8,781 nucleotides of DNA from an uncultured Bacilli bacterium (GTDB lineage Bacteria; Bacillota_I; Bacilli_A; RFN20; CAG-288). This document shows, one piece after another, positions 1 through 5,833 of the stretch (its first letter is position 1; every line of letters starts with the position of its first letter). Under the pieces are notes generated by a model. The model did not search any database, was not told the origin of the DNA, and was given only the letters and a program-made list of their open reading frames with translations. The stretch is from contig CAOSOP010000042.1 in the NCBI GenBank assembly GCA_948525355.1, positions 1 through 8,781 on the forward strand, in the 5' to 3' direction. Made by a program: the position numbers and the translations under genes.

Positions 1-57
1 AAATCATTCCATGTAGACATTGCGAACAGCCCACTAGCTGTGTACTCGTATTTATGT
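1..57. other. Non-coding edge, no recognised gene
   Basis: No coding frame with a ribosome binding site is visible. A small possible hairpin (26-30 with 37-41, ACAGC/GCTGT, 6-base loop) is the only structure seen. Composition is intermediate between the GC-rich repeat to its right and the AT-rich genes beyond. Confidence 0.4.
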
Positions 58-130
58 GGCGCGCCCGCGCCTCCACCCACCCCGTTTCGTCCGCTGCCAG
101 GGGCAGCTCCCTCAACGGGGTGGGTGGAGG
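58..130. repeat. GC-rich nested inverted repeat
   Basis: Three nested or adjacent palindromes are visible. Arms 70-86 and 114-130 are perfect 17-base reverse complements. Inside the loop, 93-98 and 102-107 form a second 6-base hairpin. Just left, 58-63 and 66-71 form a third one (GGCGCG / CGCGCC). The stretch 61-140 is about 75% GC in an otherwise AT-rich window. It lies 14 bases beyond the end of rtcB but has no U-tract, so it is not a standard terminator. It resembles a REP-like or MITE-like palindromic repeat; the family is not identified. Because it sits near the window edge, an assembly junction is also possible. Confidence 0.8.
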
Positions 131-143
131 ATGGGGCGAGCAA

Positions 144-1367
144 TTAATTATTTTTTTTGAAAGAAAACTCTTCACTAGACTTAAAATTATAAATAGGCAA
201 GATTCTTTTTATAACATCTACAGTTGGCTGGATGTTATCAACAATATCGTCAATAGATTTATACGCCATTGGACTTTCATCCAGAGTTTCTAAATTAATG
301 GAAGTAGAATAGATACCCTTCATTTCTTTTTTAAACTCTTCTAGTGTTAAGGTTGATTTTGCTGTTTTTCTACTTAGCAATCTACCTGCACCATGAGGTG
401 CACTTTGGTTCCAATCATCATTTCCCTTTCCAACACAAATAAGAGCGCCATCGCGCATGTTTATTGGTATTAACAATCTTTCTCCTTTTCTTGCTGAAAC
501 AGCACCTTTTCGTAAAATCATATTCTCAGTGTCAATATAGTTATGTATGGTAGTAAATTTATCAATAACAGTTAATCCCATTGATTTAACTATTTCATCT
601 GCCATTGCTTGTCGATTAAGAACGGCAAACTCTTGTGTAATTTTCATATCGTGAATATAATCATTAAAAAGTTGTCCTTCAACATGAGCTAAGTAAGGTG
701 GAACATCGATTTTATTATTTTTGGCACATTTAATAGCTTCTTGAATCTCTTTTTCTCGTCCTTCTTTTTTATATTTGCTAATCATTTCTTTTAACTGAAA
801 ATCTGAATTGCCACATAACCTTTTATATCCCTCATTCTGATAATACTCTGCAACTTCTTTTCCTAAATGCCTGCTGCCAGAATGTATAACAAGATAAATA
901 TTATTTTCATTATCTCTATCTACTTCGATAAAATGATTTCCTCCACCAAGCGTTCCTATGCTTTTATAGGCTAAATCTATATCAACTTCTTTAAAACAAC
1001 GAAGTTTAGATAAATCAATTTTGTCTGCATATTCATGCATAACTTTACGGCAATTCATTCCTGAAGGTATTCTTTCATATATGAGTTCATCTAACTTTTT
1101 TAAATCTATATCTTTTTCGGCAATTTGAATTAATTCCATGCCACATCCAATATCAACGCCAACAATATTTGGTACAACTTTATCTTTAATCGTCATAGTA
1201 GTGCCTATCGTACATCCAGCACCTGCATGAACATCTGGCATTATACATATGTTAGATTCAGAAAAAATAGACATATCACAAATAGTTTTTATTTGTTCGC
1301 TAGCGATTTCATCAATATTATCAGTATATACCTTAGCTGAATTAAAACTACCTTTAATTAACTTCAT
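144..1367 (-). CDS. rtcB: RtcB-family RNA ligase
   Basis: This gene encodes a 407-residue RtcB-type RNA ligase. The family joins RNA ends bearing a 3'-phosphate or 2',3'-cyclic phosphate to 5'-OH ends, using GTP and Mn2+, and in bacteria acts in RNA repair. Metal-binding and active-site residues are all visible: D72 and C75 (VDIGCG), H145 (GGGNHF), H162 (IHSGSR), H275 (HNY), and the guanylylated histidine H325 in APHGAGR. Full length and intact for the shorter bacterial RtcB type. The start at 1367 is chosen because a perfect AAAGGAG lies 8 bases upstream (1376-1382); an in-frame ATG at 1403 would add 12 residues but overlies that site. It follows a tRNA operon on the same strand, separated by a hairpin at 1418-1443. 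No archease gene is seen in the window. Confidence 0.93.
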   Translation of the reverse strand: MKLIKGSFNSAKVYTDNIDEIASEQIKTICDMSIFSESNICIMPDVHAGAGCTIGTTMTIKDKVVPNIVGVDIGCGMELIQIAEKDIDLKKLDELIYERIPSGMNCRKVMHEYADKIDLSKLRCFKEVDIDLAYKSIGTLGGGNHFIEVDRDNENNIYLVIHSGSRHLGKEVAEYYQNEGYKRLCGNSDFQLKEMISKYKKEGREKEIQEAIKCAKNNKIDVPPYLAHVEGQLFNDYIHDMKITQEFAVLNRQAMADEIVKSMGLTVIDKFTTIHNYIDTENMILRKGAVSARKGERLLIPINMRDGALICVGKGNDDWNQSAPHGAGRLLSRKTAKSTLTLEEFKKEMKGIYSTSINLETLDESPMAYKSIDDIVDNIQPTVDVIKRILPIYNFKSSEEFSFKKNN

Positions 1368-1375
1368 AGTCCATT

Positions 1376-1382
1376 CTCCTTT
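1376..1382 (-). promoter_or_regulatory. Ribosome binding site of rtcB
   Basis: AAAGGAG on the minus strand, 8 bases before the ATG at 1367. It decides the start codon in favour of 1367 over the in-frame ATG at 1403. Confidence 0.85.
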
Positions 1383-1417
1383 AATCACTACCTTTTTAGA
1401 CATAGTTATATATAAGA

Positions 1418-1443
1418 ATAGCCGTGTATTTAACCACGGCTAT
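1418..1443 (-). terminator. Hairpin between tRNA operon and rtcB
   Basis: A 9-bp perfect stem (1418-1426 with 1435-1443, ATAGCCGTG/CACGGCTAT) encloses an 8-base loop. Read on the minus strand it lies after the last tRNA and is followed by a moderately U-rich run (TTCTTATATA). It may end the tRNA transcript, or act as a partial terminator letting some transcription into rtcB, for which no convincing separate promoter is visible. The U-run is imperfect, so termination strength is uncertain. Confidence 0.6.
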
Positions 1444-1472
1444 ATATATTTTATAATTCAAACATGTCTTAG

Positions 1473-1548
1473 TGGTGGATCAAGCAGGACTCGAACCTGC
1501 AACAACTCGCTTATGAGGCGAGGACTCTAACCATTGAGCTATTGATCC
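1473..1548 (-). tRNA. tRNA with CAU anticodon, probably Ile2
   Basis: A 76-base cloverleaf with encoded CCA. The acceptor stem GGATCAA/TTGATCC is perfect, and the anticodon stem CTCGC/GCGAG carries loop CTCATAA (anticodon at 1513-1515). The T arm is also perfect. Anticodon CAU fits elongator Met or Ile2, which reads AUA after lysidine modification by TilS. The A38 in the loop and the T-arm sequence resemble Bacillus tRNA-Ile2, and the next gene is a better elongator Met, so Ile2 is favoured. It is not initiator tRNA: it has no C1-A72 mismatch and no run of three G-C pairs flanking the anticodon loop. Confidence 0.9.
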
Positions 1549-1550
1549 AA

Positions 1551-1626
1551 TGGTGGCTGTGGGGAGGATCGAACTCTCGACATACCGGGTATGAGCCGGC
1601 TGCTCTACCAGCTGAGCTACACAGCC
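1551..1626 (-). tRNA. tRNA-Met(CAU), elongator
   Basis: A 76-base cloverleaf with encoded CCA. The acceptor stem GGCTGTG/CACAGCC is perfect, and the loop CTCATAC has anticodon CAU at 1591-1593. The loop ending in C38 and the GGC start are like firmicute elongator Met. The T stem GAGAG/CTCCC contains one A-C mismatch (50/64). It lies two bases from the neighbouring CAU tRNA. Confidence 0.9.
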
Positions 1627-1636
1627 AAATACAAAG

Positions 1637-1712
1637 TGGTGGAGCTGACGAGGATCGAACTCGCTACCTTCTCCATGCCATGGAGACGCTCTCCCAGGTG
1701 AGCTACAGCCCC
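1637..1712 (-). tRNA. tRNA-Ala(GGC)
   Basis: A 76-base cloverleaf with encoded CCA. The acceptor stem GGGGCTG/CAGCTCC contains the G3-U70 wobble pair, the classic alanine identity element. The anticodon stem TCTCC/GGAGA is perfect and the loop ATGGCAT gives anticodon GGC (1677-1679). It is the first gene of the minus-strand tRNA operon Ala-Met-CAU. Confidence 0.96.
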
Positions 1713-1740
1713 AATTTGTACTGCATTTACATGCTAATAC

Positions 1741-1770
1741 ATTTTAAGACATCAAGATATGCTTAGTCAA
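1741..1770 (-). promoter_or_regulatory. Promoter of the tRNA operon
   Basis: On the minus strand, TTGACT (1765-1770) is separated by 18 bases from TAAAAT (1741-1746), about 29 bases upstream of tRNA-Ala. Both boxes are 5/6 matches to the housekeeping sigma consensus. Confidence 0.7.
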
Positions 1771-1783
1771 GTTAATTTTTTGT

Positions 1784-1811
1784 TTGTATATCTATATTTA
1801 TATTTTATAAT
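1784..1811 (+). promoter_or_regulatory. Possible promoter of the HAD gene
   Basis: A perfect -10 box TATAAT (1806-1811) lies just upstream of the ribosome binding site GAGGTG (1820-1825). The -35 is weak (TTGTAT at 1784-1789, spacing 16). The region is very AT-rich, so chance matches are likely. It would be divergent from the tRNA promoter. Confidence 0.4.
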
Positions 1812-1829
1812 ATATAAACGAGGTGAAAT

Positions 1830-2534
1830 ATGATTAAAGCAATATTTTTCGATTTAGATGGTACACTTTTGCCAATGGATTTAAACGAATTCATATCTTT
1901 ATATTTAGGTCTTTTAGCGAAATATGTTGAACCATACGGATACGATAAAAAGAAAATAGTCGATGTCTTGGTTAAGGGAACAGAACTTATGACCGCTAAT
2001 GATGGAAAGAAAACAAATTACGATGTGTTTTGGGAATACTTCTATTCTATATTTGGTGAAGACAAGAAAAAAGATTTGCCTGTTTTTGAAAGTTTCTATG
2101 CCACTGAGTTTAAAAAGACAATCCTTTCTACTAGACCAAATAAATACGCTGCTGAAATAATTGATTTTTGTAAAAAACACTTTGAAAAAACAATACTTGC
2201 GACTAACCCATTTTTTCCAAAAGTCGCGGTTGAAACAAGGCTTAGTTTTATAAATTTGAATTATGATGATTTTGATTTCGTAACTTCTTATGAAAACTCC
2301 TCGTGTTGTAAACCAAATTTAATGTATTTCCGTTGGCTCTTGGATAAATTTAATTTAAAGCCAGAAGAAGTTATTATGTTTGGAAATGATACAAATGATG
2401 ATGCTTCAATAAGTCAATTAGGAATTAAATGTTATATCATTGATAATACTATGATTAATTCAACTAAAAACAATTATGAATATGAAATTATAAAAATGGA
2501 AGATGTGATTCCTGTATTAAAGTCTTATTTATAA
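1830..2534 (+). CDS. HAD-superfamily hydrolase (phosphatase-like)
   Basis: A 234-residue haloacid-dehalogenase-superfamily protein, most likely a cytoplasmic Mg2+-dependent phosphatase; its substrate cannot be read from the sequence. All four HAD motifs are present: DLDGT with nucleophile D8 and acid D10, T125 in LATNP (motif II), K161 in CKPN (motif III), and GNDTNDD at 185-191 with the Mg2+-binding acids (motif IV). Residues about 20-105 form a helical insert consistent with a C1 cap. The start has GAGGTG 4 bases upstream. The gene stands alone between the divergent tRNA operon and the plsX operon, 72 bases upstream of plsX, with no clear terminator between, so cotranscription with plsX is possible. 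Length and motifs look intact. Confidence 0.9.
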   Translation: MIKAIFFDLDGTLLPMDLNEFISLYLGLLAKYVEPYGYDKKKIVDVLVKGTELMTANDGKKTNYDVFWEYFYSIFGEDKKKDLPVFESFYATEFKKTILSTRPNKYAAEIIDFCKKHFEKTILATNPFFPKVAVETRLSFINLNYDDFDFVTSYENSSCCKPNLMYFRWLLDKFNLKPEEVIMFGNDTNDDASISQLGIKCYIIDNTMINSTKNNYEYEIIKMEDVIPVLKSYL

Positions 2535-2551
2535 TTTTTTTATAATATTAC

Positions 2552-2580
2552 TTTATAGTTTATATTATATACTTTATAAT
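2552..2580 (+). promoter_or_regulatory. Possible promoter of the plsX-ffh operon
   Basis: TATAAT (2575-2580) is preceded at 17 bases by TTTATA (2552-2557), a 4/6 match to the -35 consensus. A 9-base direct repeat TACTTTATA (2549-2557 and 2570-2578) overlaps both boxes. It could be a regulator site or simply low-complexity AT sequence. It lies 26 bases before the plsX start. Confidence 0.4.
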
Positions 2581-2606
2581 AAAAAGAAAGATTGTGAGGT
2601 TCGCTT

Positions 2607-3587
2607 ATGATAAAATTAGCAATAGATCTACTTGGTTCAGATTTAGGAGAAGAAGAACTTATCGAAGGAGTTAAGTCTTTTCTTAAAGATCATGATGATA
2701 TAATTCTTCATTTATTTGGAAATGAAGAACTATTAAAGAAACATTTTAATACAGATAAAATCGTTATTCACAATGTTTCAAAGTTTGTTCCAATGGAAGT
2801 TGGCGCTCTTCAATTCCTAAGAATGAAAGATACCTCAATGTACCAAGCAATTTCTTCCACAATGGAGCTTGAACTTGATGGGGTCGTTTCTGCTGGATCT
2901 ACTGGTGGCTTTTTAACTGGCGCAACCTTAATAATTAAAAATATTCCTGGTGTACATCGCGCAGGATTTTGTGCTCCATTTTTAACTTTAAAAGAAGGCA
3001 AACAAGTTGCTATCTTAGATATTGGCGCTTCTAACATCAATACGCCAGAAGATTTATTATGCTTTGGTCGACTTGGAAATGTATATGCTAAAAAAATGTG
3101 GAACATAGAAAAACCATCTGTTTATTTATTAAACAATGGTGTTGAAAAAGGTAAAGGTCCTGATGAAGTTAAAAACGCATATACTTTGTTTGAACAATGC
3201 GAAAATATAAATTTCAAAGGAAATATCGAAGCTAGAGAGGTTATGAGTGGCGAAGCAGATGTTGTTGTAACATCTGGATTCCCAGGAAATATCTATTTAA
3301 AAGCTAGTGAAGGCATGGCGAAGAATATGTCACTCTTATTGAACAATGCATTCCGTCATTCGCTAATGACTAAAATATCTTATCTTTTAGTTAGAAAGCA
3401 AATCAAGAGAATGAAAGAAATTATGAATTACAAAAAAGTCGGTGGAGCTTTAACTTTAGGATTGAATAAAGTTGTCGTCAAAGCTCATGGAAATAGTGAT
3501 GCTTACTCTTTCTACCATGCAATAGATTTGGCTTATCGTATGGCCAGTGTAAAAATGACAGAAGCAATTAAGAAGGAGTTTGAATGA
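2607..3587 (+). CDS. plsX: Phosphate acyltransferase PlsX
   Basis: A 326-residue PlsX, close to the usual length of about 330. The enzyme converts acyl-ACP and inorganic phosphate to acyl-phosphate, the donor used by PlsY to start phospholipid synthesis; it acts at the cytoplasmic membrane surface. Family landmarks in order: AIDLLGSD (5-12), VVSAGSTGG (93-101), LDIGAS (137-142, usually LDVGAN), GNIEAREVMSG (205-215), SGFPGNIYLKASEG (223-236), and GGALTLG...KAHGNSD (279-298). The start has GTGAGG upstream. It heads a tight operon, and its stop overlaps the rnc start in ATGA. No acpP or fab gene follows, unlike many Firmicutes, so the acyl-ACP supply is encoded elsewhere. Confidence 0.95.
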   Translation: MIKLAIDLLGSDLGEEELIEGVKSFLKDHDDIILHLFGNEELLKKHFNTDKIVIHNVSKFVPMEVGALQFLRMKDTSMYQAISSTMELELDGVVSAGSTGGFLTGATLIIKNIPGVHRAGFCAPFLTLKEGKQVAILDIGASNINTPEDLLCFGRLGNVYAKKMWNIEKPSVYLLNNGVEKGKGPDEVKNAYTLFEQCENINFKGNIEAREVMSGEADVVVTSGFPGNIYLKASEGMAKNMSLLLNNAFRHSLMTKISYLLVRKQIKRMKEIMNYKKVGGALTLGLNKVVVKAHGNSDAYSFYHAIDLAYRMASVKMTEAIKKEFE

Positions 3588-4279
3588 AAAACAAACTAAA
3601 TGAGTTGTTTTCTTATTATAATATTGTTCCTAATTCGATTGATATCTACATATCTGCACTAACACACGCCTCATATAAAAATGAGCACTCCGAAGATTAT
3701 ATAGAAGATTATGATCGTCTAGAGTTTTTAGGTGACAGCATATTGGACTTAGTTGTTGCCAAACTTCTTTACAAAGCTTTTCCAAAAGAACGTTCGGGAT
3801 TTTTGACTAAAACCAGGTCATATTTAGTCAACGGTTCCGCCCTCTCAGAAATTGGAAAAAACTTTGACCTCTTAAGTTTTGCACGTTTATCAAATGGTGA
3901 AGTGAATAATAACCTTGACCGTAACAAACTATTAGAAGATATGTTTGAAGCATTCCTTGGAGCTGTTTATCTTGATCAAGGCTATCAAAAAGCTGAGGAA
4001 ATAATCAGCACAATCTTCTTACCAAAGATTGATAGTGTCGATATTAAGAATGCCGAAATCTTCTCAGATCCGAAGTCTTCTCTTCAAGAGATGCTTCAAA
4101 GTGAAGGCTTTGATAAAATAACTTATCAAGTTGCAAGTGAAACTGGCAATGCTCAAAATAAACACTTTATAATTGAAGTCGTCTGTAATGGTATTGTATT
4201 AGGTACAGGTGATGGAAGTAGTAAAAAAGTTGCTGAAAAGCAAGCAGCATTAGATGCACTGCAAAGGAGAATCAAATAA
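3584..4279 (+). CDS. rnc: Ribonuclease III
   Basis: A 231-residue RNase III, normal length. It cuts double-stranded RNA, notably rRNA precursors, with Mg2+ as a homodimer in the cytoplasm. The catalytic domain carries the signature DRLEFLGDSILD (44-55) with metal ligands E47 and D51, and the second acidic pair D119 and E122 in LEDMFEAFLG. The position matching E38 of the E. coli enzyme is D44, a conservative change. A double-stranded RNA-binding domain follows from about residue 160, starting DPKSSLQEMLQ and ending in the usual GDGSSKKVAEKQAA helix. It overlaps plsX by 4 bases and its stop overlaps ftsY by one base. The order plsX-rnc is typical of Firmicutes. Confidence 0.96.
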   Translation: MKNKLNELFSYYNIVPNSIDIYISALTHASYKNEHSEDYIEDYDRLEFLGDSILDLVVAKLLYKAFPKERSGFLTKTRSYLVNGSALSEIGKNFDLLSFARLSNGEVNNNLDRNKLLEDMFEAFLGAVYLDQGYQKAEEIISTIFLPKIDSVDIKNAEIFSDPKSSLQEMLQSEGFDKITYQVASETGNAQNKHFIIEVVCNGIVLGTGDGSSKKVAEKQAALDALQRRIK

Positions 4280-5259
4280 TGGGACTAATAAAATTTTTAA
4301 AAGAAAAGTTTAAAAACAAAAAAGATGATACTCATGAAAAATACATTGCTGGGATGGATAAATCTCGCAACAACTTTTCTAGCAAATTAAAGAAACTAGA
4401 AAAAAAATATATTGAGATCAACAGCGATTATTTTGATGACCTTGAAGAAATCCTTATTGAAGCCGATGTTGGTGTTAAGTTAACTTCTGAAATACTTTTA
4501 GAGACTGAAAAAGAGGCTGCTTTAAATCATCTTTCTAAACCAGAAGAAATAAATGAACTCTTAATCGATAAAATGTTTACTTCCTATATAAATAGTGGTG
4601 ACAATATCAAAACTGATATTAGTTTTGAAGGACAAGGACCAAAAGTTTTGCTGATGGTTGGTGTTAACGGCTCAGGCAAAACTACTACTATTGCTAAGCT
4701 TACACATCGCTACCTCAACAAAGAGAAGAAGATTCTTTTAGTAGCTGGCGATACTTTTAGAGCTGCTGCGACCGAACAACTTCAAGTTTGGGCTGATAGA
4801 CTTAGTGTTCCTTTAGTCAAAGGAAAAGAAAATGGCGATCCAGCTTCTGTTGTTTATGAAGGTGTTAAAAAAGCATTAGAAGAAAACTATGACTTAGTAA
4901 TTGTCGACACGGCTGGTCGACTTCAAAATAAAACTTATTTAATGGATGAACTTAAGAAAATAAAAAGAGTTATACAAAAAATAATTCCTGAAGCTCCACA
5001 CGAAGTTTTCCTAGTTATCGATGGCAACACTGGACAAAATGGTGTAATTCAAGCAAAAGTATTTAAAGAATGCACCGATTTAACTGGCGTTGTTATTACT
5101 AAGATGGATGGAACTGGAAAAGGTGGAATTATCTTATCCATTCGTGACGAATTAAAAGTTCCCGTTAGATTTGTCGGTCTCGGTGAAAAATTTGAAGATT
5201 TAATGGAATTCGACCTTGATAATTACCTCTATGGTCTATTGCTAGGAGGTGAGCAATGA
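4279..5259 (+). CDS. ftsY: SRP receptor FtsY
   Basis: A 326-residue GTPase, the membrane-associated receptor that docks ribosome-SRP complexes at the translocon. It has a short basic N-terminus (MGLIKFLKEKF), likely the amphipathic lipid-binding helix, in place of a long acidic A domain. The N domain is at about 40-100. The G domain has P-loop GVNGSGKTTT (128-137), DTFRAAA (158-164), DTAGR (210-214), TKMD (274-277) and GLGE (300-303). Versus Ffh, the insertion-box DTFRAAA and GLGEKFEDLMEF mark it as FtsY. AAAGGAGA (4263-4270) inside the rnc end serves as ribosome binding site, and TAATG joins the two genes. In most Firmicutes smc lies between rnc and ftsY; here there is no room for it. Confidence 0.96.
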   Translation: MGLIKFLKEKFKNKKDDTHEKYIAGMDKSRNNFSSKLKKLEKKYIEINSDYFDDLEEILIEADVGVKLTSEILLETEKEAALNHLSKPEEINELLIDKMFTSYINSGDNIKTDISFEGQGPKVLLMVGVNGSGKTTTIAKLTHRYLNKEKKILLVAGDTFRAAATEQLQVWADRLSVPLVKGKENGDPASVVYEGVKKALEENYDLVIVDTAGRLQNKTYLMDELKKIKRVIQKIIPEAPHEVFLVIDGNTGQNGVIQAKVFKECTDLTGVVITKMDGTGKGGIILSIRDELKVPVRFVGLGEKFEDLMEFDLDNYLYGLLLGGEQ

Positions 5260-5507
5260 GTTTCTTTTTGGCTATTTTAATATTCTTTGTAGCTGAATTA
5301 GGATTAAAGCTTATTCTTCTTCAATTCATATCTAATATCTTTCTCGTCGATATGATCTTCTCGCTCTCAATAGCTTTCCTATTTCCTATATTTATGCTAC
5401 CACGCCCGATACGTAAAAGTTTTTATAAATTGCCACAATACCATCGTTTTGCTTGTACACTCGCACTTATACTTTTAGGAATGGATTTAGTATTATGGAT
5501 AATTTAA
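5256..5507 (+). CDS. Small membrane protein, function unknown
   Basis: An 83-residue, very hydrophobic protein that I do not recognise. Hydrophobic segments at about 3-29, 31-48 and 66-83 suggest two to three membrane spans. Between the last two is a short basic loop (PRPIRKSFYKLPQYHR, about 49-64), likely cytoplasmic by the positive-inside rule. It is very probably real: it starts in an ATGA overlap with ftsY, has a strong site AGGAGGTG a few bases upstream, and its end overlaps ylxM by 13 bases. Sitting between the SRP receptor and the SRP genes, it could have a role in membrane insertion, but that is inference from position only. No signal peptidase site or catalytic motif is visible. Confidence 0.8.
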   Translation: MSFFLAILIFFVAELGLKLILLQFISNIFLVDMIFSLSIAFLFPIFMLPRPIRKSFYKLPQYHRFACTLALILLGMDLVLWII

Positions 5508-5833
5508 AGATTAATTCATTAGAAAACAAAGAGCATTACCAAAGTTTATTGATAATCTATGGAAAACTATTGACTGATTATCAAAGAACTATCGTAAGCG
5601 AATACTTAGCCGAAGATTTCTCACTATCGGAAGTGAGCGAAATACATGGAATCAGCAGAAACGCTGTATGGGAAACCATAAAAAGAGTCTTTAAAAAACT
5701 AGATATATATGAAAAAGAACTGAATCTCTCATATAAATATCACCAAATAAATAATAAATTAGATATAATAACTAATAAGGAAAATGAAGAAGTAATAAAA
5801 GAAATAAAGGAGTTGATTAACTATGGCATTTGA
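5495..5833 (+). CDS. ylxM: YlxM-family (UPF0122) SRP-associated protein
   Basis: A 112-residue protein of the YlxM/UPF0122 family, small helical proteins encoded next to ffh in many Firmicutes and reported to interact with the SRP. The fold resembles a sigma-70 region 4 helix-turn-helix: LLTDYQRTIVSEYLAED leads into SLSEVSEIHGISRNAVWETIKR (about 43-64), then a charged helical tail (to about residue 110) that may be coiled coil. The ATG at 5495 gives the family's usual length; an in-frame TTG at 5453 would add 14 residues. Its own Shine-Dalgarno is poor (TTTAGGA about 14 bases upstream), so it is probably translated by coupling from the upstream gene, which it overlaps by 13 bases. It overlaps ffh by 11 bases. 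Confidence 0.88.
   Translation: MDNLKINSLENKEHYQSLLIIYGKLLTDYQRTIVSEYLAEDFSLSEVSEIHGISRNAVWETIKRVFKKLDIYEKELNLSYKYHQINNKLDIITNKENEEVIKEIKELINYGI

Noticed and set aside
54..293. Plus-strand open frame of 79 codons over the GC-rich repeat
   Set aside because: It runs through the palindrome and antisense to the end of rtcB, has no ribosome binding site and resembles no known protein.
1368..1403. Twelve-residue N-terminal extension of RtcB
   Set aside because: It would place the real AAAGGAG ribosome binding site inside the gene; the ATG at 1367 has ideal spacing and begins at the family's usual N-terminus.
1249..1766. Two plus-strand open frames across the tRNA region
   Set aside because: They read antisense through rtcB and the three tRNA genes; the SRTRTC and AALPAELHS-type strings are the familiar translations of tRNA T-arms and anticodon arms.
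2535..2606. Terminator or SRP RNA gene between the HAD gene and plsX
   Set aside because: The gap is AT-rich with no GC-containing stem and is too short for an SRP RNA; no other gap in the window shows SRP RNA hallmarks.
1914..3106. Minus-strand open frames opposite the HAD gene and plsX
   Set aside because: Both lie wholly inside well-supported genes on the other strand and show no motif or ribosome binding site.
5453..5494. Longer YlxM start at TTG 5453
   Set aside because: It adds 14 residues not typical of the family and deepens the overlap with the membrane protein; the ATG at 5495 gives the expected length.
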